From assembly GCA_045546275.1 (NCBI GenBank), contig JAZQCM010000037.1, positions 24,514-88,513 on the forward strand: a stretch of DNA of 64,000 nucleotides. The letters run 5' to 3'. The notes under the pieces are model-generated. The model saw nothing but the letters and a program-made list of their open reading frames with translations, did not search any database and was not told the origin of the DNA. Numbering within the stretch: the first letter of the stretch is position 1; each line of letters starts with the position of its first letter. Shown piece after piece: positions 27,548 through 34,966 of the stretch. Made by a program: the position numbers and the translations under genes. This DNA is from RGIG1927 sp045546275 (GTDB taxonomy: Bacteria > Bacillota > Clostridia > UMGS1883).

Positions 27548-28111
27548 ATGAAAAAATTAAAATTAATAGCAATATCTCTTGCATGTGTGTTGGTTTTTTC
27601 GGGTGTTTATTTTTTGTATAACAACCTTTCTGATAAATACACTCCGGAAACACTGCTTGGCGAGGAGCAGCAAAACGAAGACTCAACAGAAACACGAAAA
27701 AAAGCTCCCGATTTTACGGTTTTTGATTTTGAAGGCAACGCGGTTTTTCTTTCCGACATGGTTGGCAAGCCTGTTGTGGTAAATTTCTGGGCAAGCTGGT
27801 GTCCGCCCTGTAAGGCTGAAATGCCCGACTTTGAAGAAATGTACGAAAAATACGGTGAAGATATTCACTTTATGATGGTGAACATGACCGATGGTATGCA
27901 GGAAACATTAGATTCTGCAAAAAATTATGTGGATAAATCCCTCTTTTCATTTCCTGTGTACTACGACACGGAATTGTCGGCGGCATATGCATACCGCGTA
28001 AATTCCCTTCCTGCCACATATTTTATTGACAAGGACGGCTACCCTGTAACCTATGCAAAAGGAATGCTCAGCAAAAGCAGACTTGAAAAAGGCATAAGCA
28101 TGTTAAAATAA
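27548..28111 (+). CDS. Membrane-anchored TlpA/ResA-type thioredoxin
   Basis: An uncleaved signal anchor (about residues 5-24) precedes a thioredoxin fold with active site WASWCPPCKAEMP and the cis-Pro segment SLPATYFID. It belongs to the AhpC/TSA-TlpA group. It probably receives electrons from CcdA and reduces disulfides outside the membrane. The pair forms one operon. Confidence 0.9.
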   Translation: MKKLKLIAISLACVLVFSGVYFLYNNLSDKYTPETLLGEEQQNEDSTETRKKAPDFTVFDFEGNAVFLSDMVGKPVVVNFWASWCPPCKAEMPDFEEMYEKYGEDIHFMMVNMTDGMQETLDSAKNYVDKSLFSFPVYYDTELSAAYAYRVNSLPATYFIDKDGYPVTYAKGMLSKSRLEKGISMLK

Positions 28112-28147
28112 AGAATGTGAATTTTTGGTTAATAGATGTAAAACATA

Positions 28148-28176
28148 TTGCATTTGTAAAAAAACTGTGATAAACT
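28148..28176 (+). promoter_or_regulatory. Promoter of the acidic membrane protein gene
   Basis: TTGCAT (28148-28153), 17-nt spacer and TAAACT (28171-28176). Confidence 0.5.
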
Positions 28177-28206
28177 AATCAAAGTGTTTTTAAGGAGGTT
28201 AAAACA

Positions 28207-29067
28207 ATGGATGAAAATAAGAATGAAATTTTAGAAGACACTGTAGAAGCAGTTGAAGAAACTGTTGAAACAGTAGAAGAAATAGCCGAAGCAGTTGAAG
28301 AGGCTATGGAAGCAGTAGAGGTTGAAGACGGTATGACGGTTATCGAAGAGGATTCTACTGAGGCTGAAAAGTATGTGGACGTTGAACGCCTTGCAAAAGA
28401 GGTAAAGTCCCTTAAGTTAAAGAACAGAATTTTATCTGTAATCTTAGCTATTATTGTTTTAGCAGCAGCTGTTTTTGGCGGTTATAAGGCTGTAAGCAGC
28501 TACAACCCCTACAACAAAATGGGTGTTCCCAACACTTCCGGCATGACCTTAAAGGACATGGCAAGCATGTACGGTGTGTCTGTTGACACAATCAAAGAGC
28601 AGTATCAGCTTCCCGAAAATGTTAAGGACAATACTTATGCTGAGGTTGTTATGTATCTTGCACCCGTATCTTTAGTTGTTCAGGCACAGTTTGGTATGGA
28701 CTTTGCAACAGCAAAGGAAGAGCTTAAGTTCTCTGACGATATTACAGAAGATTCTTTGTGGTTTGATGCCGAAGCAACAATCCCCGTGTCTATCTATGTT
28801 GGTACAGGTGATGCATTGGCAGCATTTGTTGCTGAATACAATCTTCCCGAAACTGTAACAGAAGACACACCCTGGGGCGAAATAAGAGAACAGGTACTTA
28901 ACTTTGAATACGAAAGAGCAAACGCTCCTGTGGAAGAAGTTGAAGAGCCTGAGGTTGTGGACGTACCCGAGCTTTCCGAAGACGAAACAGCACCTGTAGA
29001 GCTTTCATCTGAAGAGCTTGCTGAAATTCTTGAATATCTTGAAAACAGCACAGAAGTAGTTGAATAA
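28207..29067 (+). CDS. Acidic single-span membrane protein with tandem helical repeats
   Basis: The 286-residue protein has a very acidic N-terminal coiled coil rich in Glu and Val (residues 1-60), one membrane helix (about 74-94) and an exposed part. The exposed part holds three degenerate copies of a small helical motif of the form T..DMA..YGVSVD.I...Y.LPE.V...T (about 112-145, 160-190, 198-232), and an acidic tail follows. Similar motifs occur next to membrane redox domains in other Clostridia, but no function is established. AAGGAGG precedes the ATG and a terminator follows. Confidence 0.65.
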   Translation: MDENKNEILEDTVEAVEETVETVEEIAEAVEEAMEAVEVEDGMTVIEEDSTEAEKYVDVERLAKEVKSLKLKNRILSVILAIIVLAAAVFGGYKAVSSYNPYNKMGVPNTSGMTLKDMASMYGVSVDTIKEQYQLPENVKDNTYAEVVMYLAPVSLVVQAQFGMDFATAKEELKFSDDITEDSLWFDAEATIPVSIYVGTGDALAAFVAEYNLPETVTEDTPWGEIREQVLNFEYERANAPVEEVEEPEVVDVPELSEDETAPVELSSEELAEILEYLENSTEVVE

Positions 29068-29074
29068 AAACACA

Positions 29075-29103
29075 AAAAAGAGTGAGCTTTCACTCTTTTT
29101 TTG
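29075..29103 (+). terminator. Rho-independent terminator
   Basis: Stem AAAAAGAGTGA/TCACTCTTTTT with a GCTT loop and a T-rich tail. Confidence 0.88.
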
Positions 29104-29132
29104 TTGTTTAAAACAAAGAAATATAGTATAAT
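29104..29132 (+). promoter_or_regulatory. Candidate promoter in front of the hairpin array
   Basis: TTGTTT (29104-29109), 17-nt spacer and TATAAT (29127-29132). It would transcribe the whole array as a long leader of the following gene. Confidence 0.5.
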
Positions 29133-29334
29133 GATTTCATCGAAGATGAAATCAGCGATATAAATTCCTTTCGGAATTTGCGATATACCTTACGGTGCGA
29201 TATATCCTGACAGATGCGATATGTCCCTTCGGGACGAGAACAAGGGAATTTGTATCATATCGCAACCGAATAAAATGAGGTTATATCGCATTTGAGAAAC
29301 AAATATATCGCACGAGCGGGAGCGAGTATATCGC
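29133..29334. repeat. Array of GCGATAT heptamers and small hairpins
   Basis: GCGATAT occurs at 29155, 29180, 29197 and 29216, and its reverse complement ATATCGC at 29257, 29283, 29305 and 29328, giving a symmetric 4+4 arrangement. Perfect small hairpins sit between them: GATTTCATC-GAA-GATGAAATC (29133-29153), AAATTCC-TTTC-GGAATTT (29162-29179) and GTCCC-TTC-GGGAC (29223-29235). No ORF with an RBS lies inside. It looks like a compound palindromic repeat element. Confidence 0.75.
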
Positions 29335-29405
29335 TAAAAACTTGGCATGCAGAGTATGCAGTCTTTATAGTAAGATTTTCGAATGTTGGTGAAAGGAGTG
29401 ATAGA

Positions 29406-29909
29406 ATGGAAAGGGTAATAATAATCGGTTGTCCCGGTAGTGGTAAAAGCACTTTTGGGCGGGAACTCAAACATATTACAGGGGTACCATTATATCACTT
29501 GGATATGCTGTTTTGGAATGAGGATAAGACAACTGTTTCTAAAGAGATTTTTATTGAACGGTTACAAGAGGTTTTGAGTAATCCTAAATGGATTATCGAC
29601 GGTAATTATGGTAGTAGTATGGAAATGCGTATCAAAGAGTGTGATACTGTTTTCTTTTTGGATTATCCCACCGAAGTTTGCATAGATGGGATTAAGGAGA
29701 GGAAAGGAAAACCTCGCTCTGATATGCCTTGGATTGAAAACGATAATACGGATGAAGAGTTTATTTCTTTTATAAAAAACTATAATATAGAAAGCAGACC
29801 GCAGGTTATCAGGTTATTGGAAAAATATTCGACAAAAAATATTGTGGTATTTCGTTCCAGAGTGGAATCAGAAGAATATATATCGTCGCTAAAAAGTATT
29901 GGAATCTAA
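29406..29909 (+). CDS. P-loop adenylate-kinase-like (FlaR-like) protein
   Basis: The 167-residue protein has Walker A GCPGSGKST at residues 8-16, the substrate-like segment PLYHLDMLFW and the WIIDGNYG motif typical of FlaR-type topology modulation/adenylate-kinase-like proteins. Its substrate is unknown. ATG 29406 follows AAAGGAG; an upstream in-frame start at 29292 would lie inside the repeat array and is rejected. Codon use (ATA, AGG, TTA) differs from the neighbours, suggesting that the gene and repeat array arrived together. Confidence 0.75.
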   Translation: MERVIIIGCPGSGKSTFGRELKHITGVPLYHLDMLFWNEDKTTVSKEIFIERLQEVLSNPKWIIDGNYGSSMEMRIKECDTVFFLDYPTEVCIDGIKERKGKPRSDMPWIENDNTDEEFISFIKNYNIESRPQVIRLLEKYSTKNIVVFRSRVESEEYISSLKSIGI

Positions 29910-29949
29910 TTATACAGCCTTTTTACAAATACACAAAAGAGGTAAAAAT

Positions 29950-32154
29950 ATGAAAAAAGCTTCAATTTTATTTTTAACTACAACACTTATATTAACCTTG
30001 GGGGTGAGTGCCATGTGTGCCAGACCGCTTTCTGTTCATGACCCGTCAATTATTAAGGACTATAACGGAAAATACTACGTGTTCGGCAGTCACATAACAA
30101 CTGCCGAAAGCGACAATCTTATTGACTGGGGCTATGTTGCACGTGGCTACAAAACCGAGGGCAATGTTCATTTTGGAAGCCTCGCCGAAACCTTGAAGGG
30201 TAGCTTCAAGTGGGCAGGCATGGACGATGGTGACTGCAAGGGCGGTTTTGCTGTGTGGGCGCCTGATGTTTACTACAACCCTCATTACAGATGGGAAAAC
30301 GGCAATTTAGGTGCATACATGATGTACTACAGCGCATCGTCAACCTATAAGCGCAGCTGTATCGGACTTGCAGTTTCAAAGGAAATTGAAGGCCCTTACA
30401 CCTATGTTGACACTATTATTTACTCAGGCTTTACAAAAACGGGCGGTGTGGACGAAAACAGTAACCACAGCAAAAAGTATGACAACACAAATCTTGCCCG
30501 CCTTTTTGAAAAGGGCAGGGTTTCAGGCTATAAGGACGACTGGGGAATAGATGATTATAATAACATCACTTACCCCAACGCCATTGACCCTTGTGTGTAT
30601 GAAACAAAAGACAACAAGCTCTACCTTGCTTACGGCTCCTGGTCGGGCGGTATTTTCACCCTGCAGCTTAATAAAGAAACAGGTCTTCCCATTTACCCCG
30701 GGTTTGACTCGGTAACAGAAGGCGGCAACGTGGTTGACAGGTATTTCGGTACCCACATTGCAGGCGGCAAGGGCTGGTCGGGCGAAGGGCCTTTCGTTTA
30801 CTACGACAAGGAAACAGACTTCTACTACCTTCAGAGTAGCTACGACTGGCTTGGAACTGAGGGCGGTTACCACATTCGAATGTTCAGAAGTAAATCGCCT
30901 GTTGGTCCTTTTACCGATATTTCGGGTAACAATGCTGTTTATGGTGAAAACCACTCTGAGCATGGTGTGAAAATGTTTGGAAACTACAAGTTTTCCTCCA
31001 TGAAAAACGCCTACACCTCAGGCGGACATTCCTCCGCTTTGATTGATGATAACGGCGAAAGATTTGTTTTTTACCACACAAGGTTTAAAGGCAGTGACTA
31101 TTTTGAGCTTCGTGTTCATCAGATGTTTATGAACGAGGACGGCTGGGTAGTAATTGCGCCCTTTAAATACACAGGCGACAAAATAAGCGAAACAGGCTAC
31201 AGTGACGAAGAAATTACAGGCATTTACGAATACATAAATCACGGCACAGGTATTGCCGAGGGCAAAAAGGTGAACCTGCCGGGAATGGTGCAGCTTAAAG
31301 AAGACGGCACAGTTACAGGTGCGGCAGAGGGCACGTGGACCAAAAACGGCAAATATGTAACCATGAACGTAAACGGCGGTGTTTACAAGGGTGTGTTCTT
31401 TAAGCAAAAGGACGAGGAAGGACACAGCAAAATGACCTTTTCCCTTGTGGGTGGCAAAAACGAAGCAATATGGGGCGTTAAGAGCGAAATTGAAAAGGCA
31501 GAAGCACCCAAGGAGATAATGCACATCACCTTTGATGATGAAAAAGGCTTTTCCAAGGTTCAGCGAAAAAATGGTGAAAACCCTGTTAAAGCAGAAGATG
31601 GCACAGTTTTGTTTGAAAACGGTGCTTTAAAGCTTGACGGAAGCTACGGAATTGTGCTCGATGGTGTTAATGTTACCTACAGCTTAACCATAAGCTTTTT
31701 AATGAAGCCTGAAAGCTTCAAATCCTACACGCCTATTGTGGCAATAACGGAGAATTTCACTGACGAAATGCAAAAATGGTTTTCCCTCACAAGCTTCAAC
31801 AACGGCAAAAATGCCATGCTTTGGTCACGAAATGCCGAAAACAACCAATGGCTTGACTCAAAAACCACAATAGGGTATAATTTAAACAAGTGGCAACACA
31901 TTACCCTTTCCTTTGACAAAAACTATCTTGGCACAGATGCGGATTGCATTTATGTAAAAATGTATGTTAACGGCTTTTGTGTAGGCTACGGCACTGTAAC
32001 AAACAAAATTTTTACAAAAGACAGCAAGGTTTATTTTGGCATAAATCCATGGGATAGCTGTTTTACAGGACTTATTGACGACATTAAGGTGTTTGATAAA
32101 ACCTTTACCGCAAGCGCCGCAATGGCAAATTACAACACGAGCACTACAAAATAA
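29950..32154 (+). CDS. Secreted GH43 arabinanase-like enzyme with GH43_C and LamG domains
   Basis: A signal peptide (about 1-24) is followed by a GH43 propeller with catalytic base Asp31 in VHDPS, Asp in NAIDPCVY (about 212) and acid Glu in SGEGPF (about 279). A beta-barrel domain at about 415-520, with the GIYEYINHG...VQLKEDGTV pattern, matches the C-terminal domain of extracellular endo-arabinanases. A LamG domain fills about 530-735. It likely cleaves alpha-1,5-arabinan. ATG 29950 has AAAGAGG upstream. The glf gene starts 14 nt downstream, so co-transcription is probable. Confidence 0.87.
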   Translation: MKKASILFLTTTLILTLGVSAMCARPLSVHDPSIIKDYNGKYYVFGSHITTAESDNLIDWGYVARGYKTEGNVHFGSLAETLKGSFKWAGMDDGDCKGGFAVWAPDVYYNPHYRWENGNLGAYMMYYSASSTYKRSCIGLAVSKEIEGPYTYVDTIIYSGFTKTGGVDENSNHSKKYDNTNLARLFEKGRVSGYKDDWGIDDYNNITYPNAIDPCVYETKDNKLYLAYGSWSGGIFTLQLNKETGLPIYPGFDSVTEGGNVVDRYFGTHIAGGKGWSGEGPFVYYDKETDFYYLQSSYDWLGTEGGYHIRMFRSKSPVGPFTDISGNNAVYGENHSEHGVKMFGNYKFSSMKNAYTSGGHSSALIDDNGERFVFYHTRFKGSDYFELRVHQMFMNEDGWVVIAPFKYTGDKISETGYSDEEITGIYEYINHGTGIAEGKKVNLPGMVQLKEDGTVTGAAEGTWTKNGKYVTMNVNGGVYKGVFFKQKDEEGHSKMTFSLVGGKNEAIWGVKSEIEKAEAPKEIMHITFDDEKGFSKVQRKNGENPVKAEDGTVLFENGALKLDGSYGIVLDGVNVTYSLTISFLMKPESFKSYTPIVAITENFTDEMQKWFSLTSFNNGKNAMLWSRNAENNQWLDSKTTIGYNLNKWQHITLSFDKNYLGTDADCIYVKMYVNGFCVGYGTVTNKIFTKDSKVYFGINPWDSCFTGLIDDIKVFDKTFTASAAMANYNTSTTK

Positions 32155-32168
32155 AGGAGAAACTTATT

Positions 32169-33281
32169 ATGTATGATTATCTGATTGTGGGAGCAGGACT
32201 TTTTGGCTCGGTTTTTGCACACGAAGCAAAAAAGAGAGGCAAAAAGGTTCTTGTTATTGATAAACGAAATCATATAGGCGGCAACGTGTACACCGAAAAC
32301 GTGGAGGGTATACAGGTGCATAAATACGGCGCACATATTTTTCACACAAGTAATAAAGAGGTGTGGGACTATGTTAATTCCTTTTGCGAATTTAACCGCT
32401 ACACAAACGAGCCTGTTGCAAACTACAAGGGCGAAATGTACAACCTGCCCTTTAACATGAATACCTTTTCAAAAATGTGGGGAATAAAAACCCCTCAGGA
32501 GGCAAAAGCAAAAATTGAAGAGCAAATCGCAAAGGCGGGCATAACCGAGCCTAAAAACCTTGAAGAGCAGGCAATCAGCATGGTTGGTACCGACATTTAC
32601 GAAAAGCTTGTTAAAGGCTACACCGCAAAGCAGTGGGGCAGAGATTGTAAGGATTTGCCCAGCTTTATTATTAAAAGACTGCCCGTAAGATTTGTTTACG
32701 ACAACAACTATTTTAACGACAAATACCAGGGCATTCCCGTTGGCGGCTACACCAAAATTATTGAAAAAATGCTCGAAGGGGTAGAGGTAAGGCTTAACGA
32801 AAACTTTTTTGAAAAGAAGGACGAATACTTAAGCTGTGCCGAAAAAGTTCTTTTCACAGGCATGATTGACGAGTACTACAACTACTGCTACGGTCAGCTG
32901 GAATATCGCAGCTTAAAGTTTGAAACCGAAACCTTAGACTGCGAAAACTACCAGGGCAATGCAGTTATCAACTACACCGAAAAGGACATTCCCTACACAA
33001 GAATAATTGAGCACAAGCACTTTGAATTTATGTGCCAGAGTGGGGAAAATGTTCCCAAAACAGTTATCACAAGAGAATACCCTGCCACATGGCAAAGGGG
33101 CGATGAACCCTATTACCCCATGAACGACGAAAAAAATAATTCCCTCTACCAAAAGTACCTTGAGCTTTCCAAAAAGGAAAGCAAGGTTATTTTCGGCGGT
33201 AGATTGGGAATGTATAAGTATTTTGATATGCACAATGTAATAAAGGAAGCTCTTGAAATGGTGAAAGCGGAGCTTTATTAA
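32169..33281 (+). CDS. glf: UDP-galactopyranose mutase
   Basis: The 370-residue flavoenzyme has an N-terminal FAD-binding motif VGAGLFGSVFAHEA, followed by IDKRNHIGGN and HKYGAHIFHT, all diagnostic for Glf. It interconverts UDP-galactopyranose and UDP-galactofuranose, supplying galactofuranose for surface glycans. AAAGGAGA precedes ATG. It ends convergently with spmB with a 4-nt overlap of stop codons and no visible terminator. Confidence 0.96.
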   Translation: MYDYLIVGAGLFGSVFAHEAKKRGKKVLVIDKRNHIGGNVYTENVEGIQVHKYGAHIFHTSNKEVWDYVNSFCEFNRYTNEPVANYKGEMYNLPFNMNTFSKMWGIKTPQEAKAKIEEQIAKAGITEPKNLEEQAISMVGTDIYEKLVKGYTAKQWGRDCKDLPSFIIKRLPVRFVYDNNYFNDKYQGIPVGGYTKIIEKMLEGVEVRLNENFFEKKDEYLSCAEKVLFTGMIDEYYNYCYGQLEYRSLKFETETLDCENYQGNAVINYTEKDIPYTRIIEHKHFEFMCQSGENVPKTVITREYPATWQRGDEPYYPMNDEKNNSLYQKYLELSKKESKVIFGGRLGMYKYFDMHNVIKEALEMVKAELY

Positions 33282-33793
33282 AAAAACCTGCAAACAAACG
33301 AACCCACGATACTGCCTGTTAAGTCTGCTAAAAGTGCGCAGAAAAGGCAGTATCGTATTTTTTTTGCTCTTGTTGCGGCAAAGTAAATGCTTAGTGTGTA
33401 AAAGGTGGTTTCGGTGCTGCCCATAATAACGCTGGCACATTTGCCAATGTAGCTGTCGGGGGAATGAGTGGACAATATGTTCTGAAAAAGTGCCATTGAC
33501 CCTGAGCCCGACACACAGCGCATAAGCGACAAAGGCAGTATTTCCTTGGGAATGTTAAAAGCCCTGCACAAGGGTGACAAAAGCTCCGTAAAAGCGGCTA
33601 ATGCCCCGGAAGAGGACAGTATTTCAATTGCCACCACCAGCCCCACTAACGACGGCAAAATGTTAAAGGCGCACAAAAGACCGTTTTTGCCACCCTCGGT
33701 GAAGGCTGACCATAAGTCAATTTTTTTTACCTTTGCAAAAATAAGTACACACAGTATAAACAGGGGAACTGCATAGGAAAAAGCATTTGTCAT
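33278..33793 (-). CDS. spmB: Spore maturation protein B
   Basis: The 171-residue membrane protein has the nucleoside-recognition (Gate) fold of SpmB with the motif LMRCVSGSGSMALF and the IMGSTETTFYTLS block. In Bacillus, SpmA and SpmB help dehydrate the spore core. The ATG overlaps the spmA stop, so the two are coupled. The usual partner dacF is absent. Confidence 0.9.
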   Translation of the reverse strand: MTNAFSYAVPLFILCVLIFAKVKKIDLWSAFTEGGKNGLLCAFNILPSLVGLVVAIEILSSSGALAAFTELLSPLCRAFNIPKEILPLSLMRCVSGSGSMALFQNILSTHSPDSYIGKCASVIMGSTETTFYTLSIYFAATRAKKIRYCLFCALLADLTGSIVGSFVCRFF

Positions 33794-34365
33794 TACTTAA
33801 AAAACCTCCCGCAAATTTTAGCGGATAAAACACCCACCGTAAAGGCGCAAAAGCTTGTAATAAGCGTTGGAACAAAAATTGCAGAAGGTGAGGCAGAGCC
33901 AAACTGATGCCTTAGTGCAATTACCGAGGAGGGGATAAGCTGAATGGACGCTGTGTTTATAACAATAAACATACACATGGCGTTTGTGGCAATGTGGGGA
34001 GTTGGGTTAATTTTGTCAAGCTCGCTCATTGCTTCAAGTCCAAGTGGGGTTGCGGCGTTGCCCATGCCCAGAATGTTGGCGCTCATGTTCATAACAATTT
34101 TTTCTTTTGCTTTTTGGTTTTTCCTGCCAAAAAGGAAATTAATAAGTGGGTTTAACAAAACCGAAATCAGCTTTGTCAAACCGCTTTTTTCACAAATGCC
34201 CATAATCCCCGACCAGAAGCACATTATTGGAGCTAAGGTAATAATAAGCGAAAACGCCTTTTCAATGCCGTTTGTAATTATTGAAACAGTTGCATCGCCC
34301 CCTTGGGTGGCAAGACAAAACACAATTCCGCCCACCATCATAACAAACCATATAACAGATAAAAT
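33793..34365 (-). CDS. spmA: Spore maturation protein A, ATT start codon
   Basis: SpmA is recognised from its membrane Gate domain, including NMSANILGMGNAATPLGLEAM. The in-frame ATG at 34341 would cut off the first membrane helix and has no RBS. In contrast, AGGAGG at 34374-34379 lies exactly 8 nt before an ATT at 34365 that restores the helix (ILSVIWFVMMVGGIV). There is no ATG, GTG or TTG in that interval. I therefore infer a rare ATT start. The pair spmA-spmB indicates a spore-former. Confidence 0.85.
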   Translation of the reverse strand: MLSVIWFVMMVGGIVFCLATQGGDATVSIITNGIEKAFSLIITLAPIMCFWSGIMGICEKSGLTKLISVLLNPLINFLFGRKNQKAKEKIVMNMSANILGMGNAATPLGLEAMSELDKINPTPHIATNAMCMFIVINTASIQLIPSSVIALRHQFGSASPSAIFVPTLITSFCAFTVGVLSAKICGRFFK

Positions 34366-34457
34366 TTTAAAAACCTCCTATTTATGAATAAATTGAAAAC
34401 ACCCTGTGACTATTTGAAAAATTGTGTTGAAAAATTGTTAATTCGGTCGAAATTCCG

Positions 34458-34486
34458 TTGACATTTAAAATTTGGAATGATAATAT
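34458..34486 (+). promoter_or_regulatory. Promoter of the abrB-like gene
   Basis: TTGACA (34458-34463), 17-nt spacer and TAATAT (34481-34486). Confidence 0.7.
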
Positions 34487-34519
34487 CTATCGTGAAGTCA
34501 GAATTTGGAGGAAAATATA

Positions 34520-34789
34520 ATGGCAAAGAAAGATACATCAAAGTCAACAAGCGTTATGCGTAAGGTTGACCAGCTGGGCAGAGTGGTTATTCCTAAGGAA
34601 TTGCGAAAGAATTTTGATATTAAAGATAACGAAGATTTCCTTGAAATATATGTTGAAGGAGATAAAATTATTCTTAAAAAGTACGCCCCCGGTTGTACCT
34701 TCTGCGGAAAAGAAACAAACCTTTACGAATTTCGCGACAAAACAGTTTGCGAAAACTGCTTAAAGGAATTAAAGGACTCTGTTCTTTAA
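34520..34789 (+). CDS. abrB: AbrB-family transition-state regulator with C-terminal zinc ribbon
   Basis: The 89-residue protein has the swapped-hairpin DNA-binding domain (RKVDQLGRVVIPKELRKNFDI) followed by a small CTFCG...CENCL zinc ribbon, a layout usual in Clostridia. It would act as a global regulator of transition-state or sporulation genes. ATG 34520 follows GGAGG. It sits divergently to spmAB. Monocistronic, with its own promoter and terminator. Confidence 0.9.
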   Translation: MAKKDTSKSTSVMRKVDQLGRVVIPKELRKNFDIKDNEDFLEIYVEGDKIILKKYAPGCTFCGKETNLYEFRDKTVCENCLKELKDSVL

Positions 34790-34793
34790 AAGT

Positions 34794-34827
34794 AAAAGCA
34801 ATCCGAAATTTTCGGGTTGCTTTTTTG
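34794..34827 (+). terminator. Terminator after abrB
   Basis: A long stem AAAGCAATCCGAAA/TTTCGGGTTGCTTT (one G-T pair) followed by T residues. Confidence 0.87.
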
Positions 34828-34838
34828 TTGGTAAAATG

Positions 34839-34867
34839 TTGAAAGAAGAAAGCATTTGTGATAAAAT
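34839..34867 (+). promoter_or_regulatory. Promoter of topB
   Basis: TTGAAA (34839-34844), 17-nt spacer and TAAAAT (34862-34867). The leader of about 95 nt contains an AGGGGTT...AACCCT hairpin (about 34896-34919). Confidence 0.55.
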
Positions 34868-34966
34868 AAACCCATGCATGATTTATTGAGTATAGAGGGG
34901 TTATGCCTTTATCAACCCTAAACTATAAAAATATACCAAACAAAAAACAAAAAGGCGGTAATTACC

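Noticed and set aside
29292..29405. N-terminal extension of the P-loop kinase-like protein
   Set aside because: The extension lies in the repeat array; ATG 29406 with AAAGGAG directly precedes the Walker A motif.
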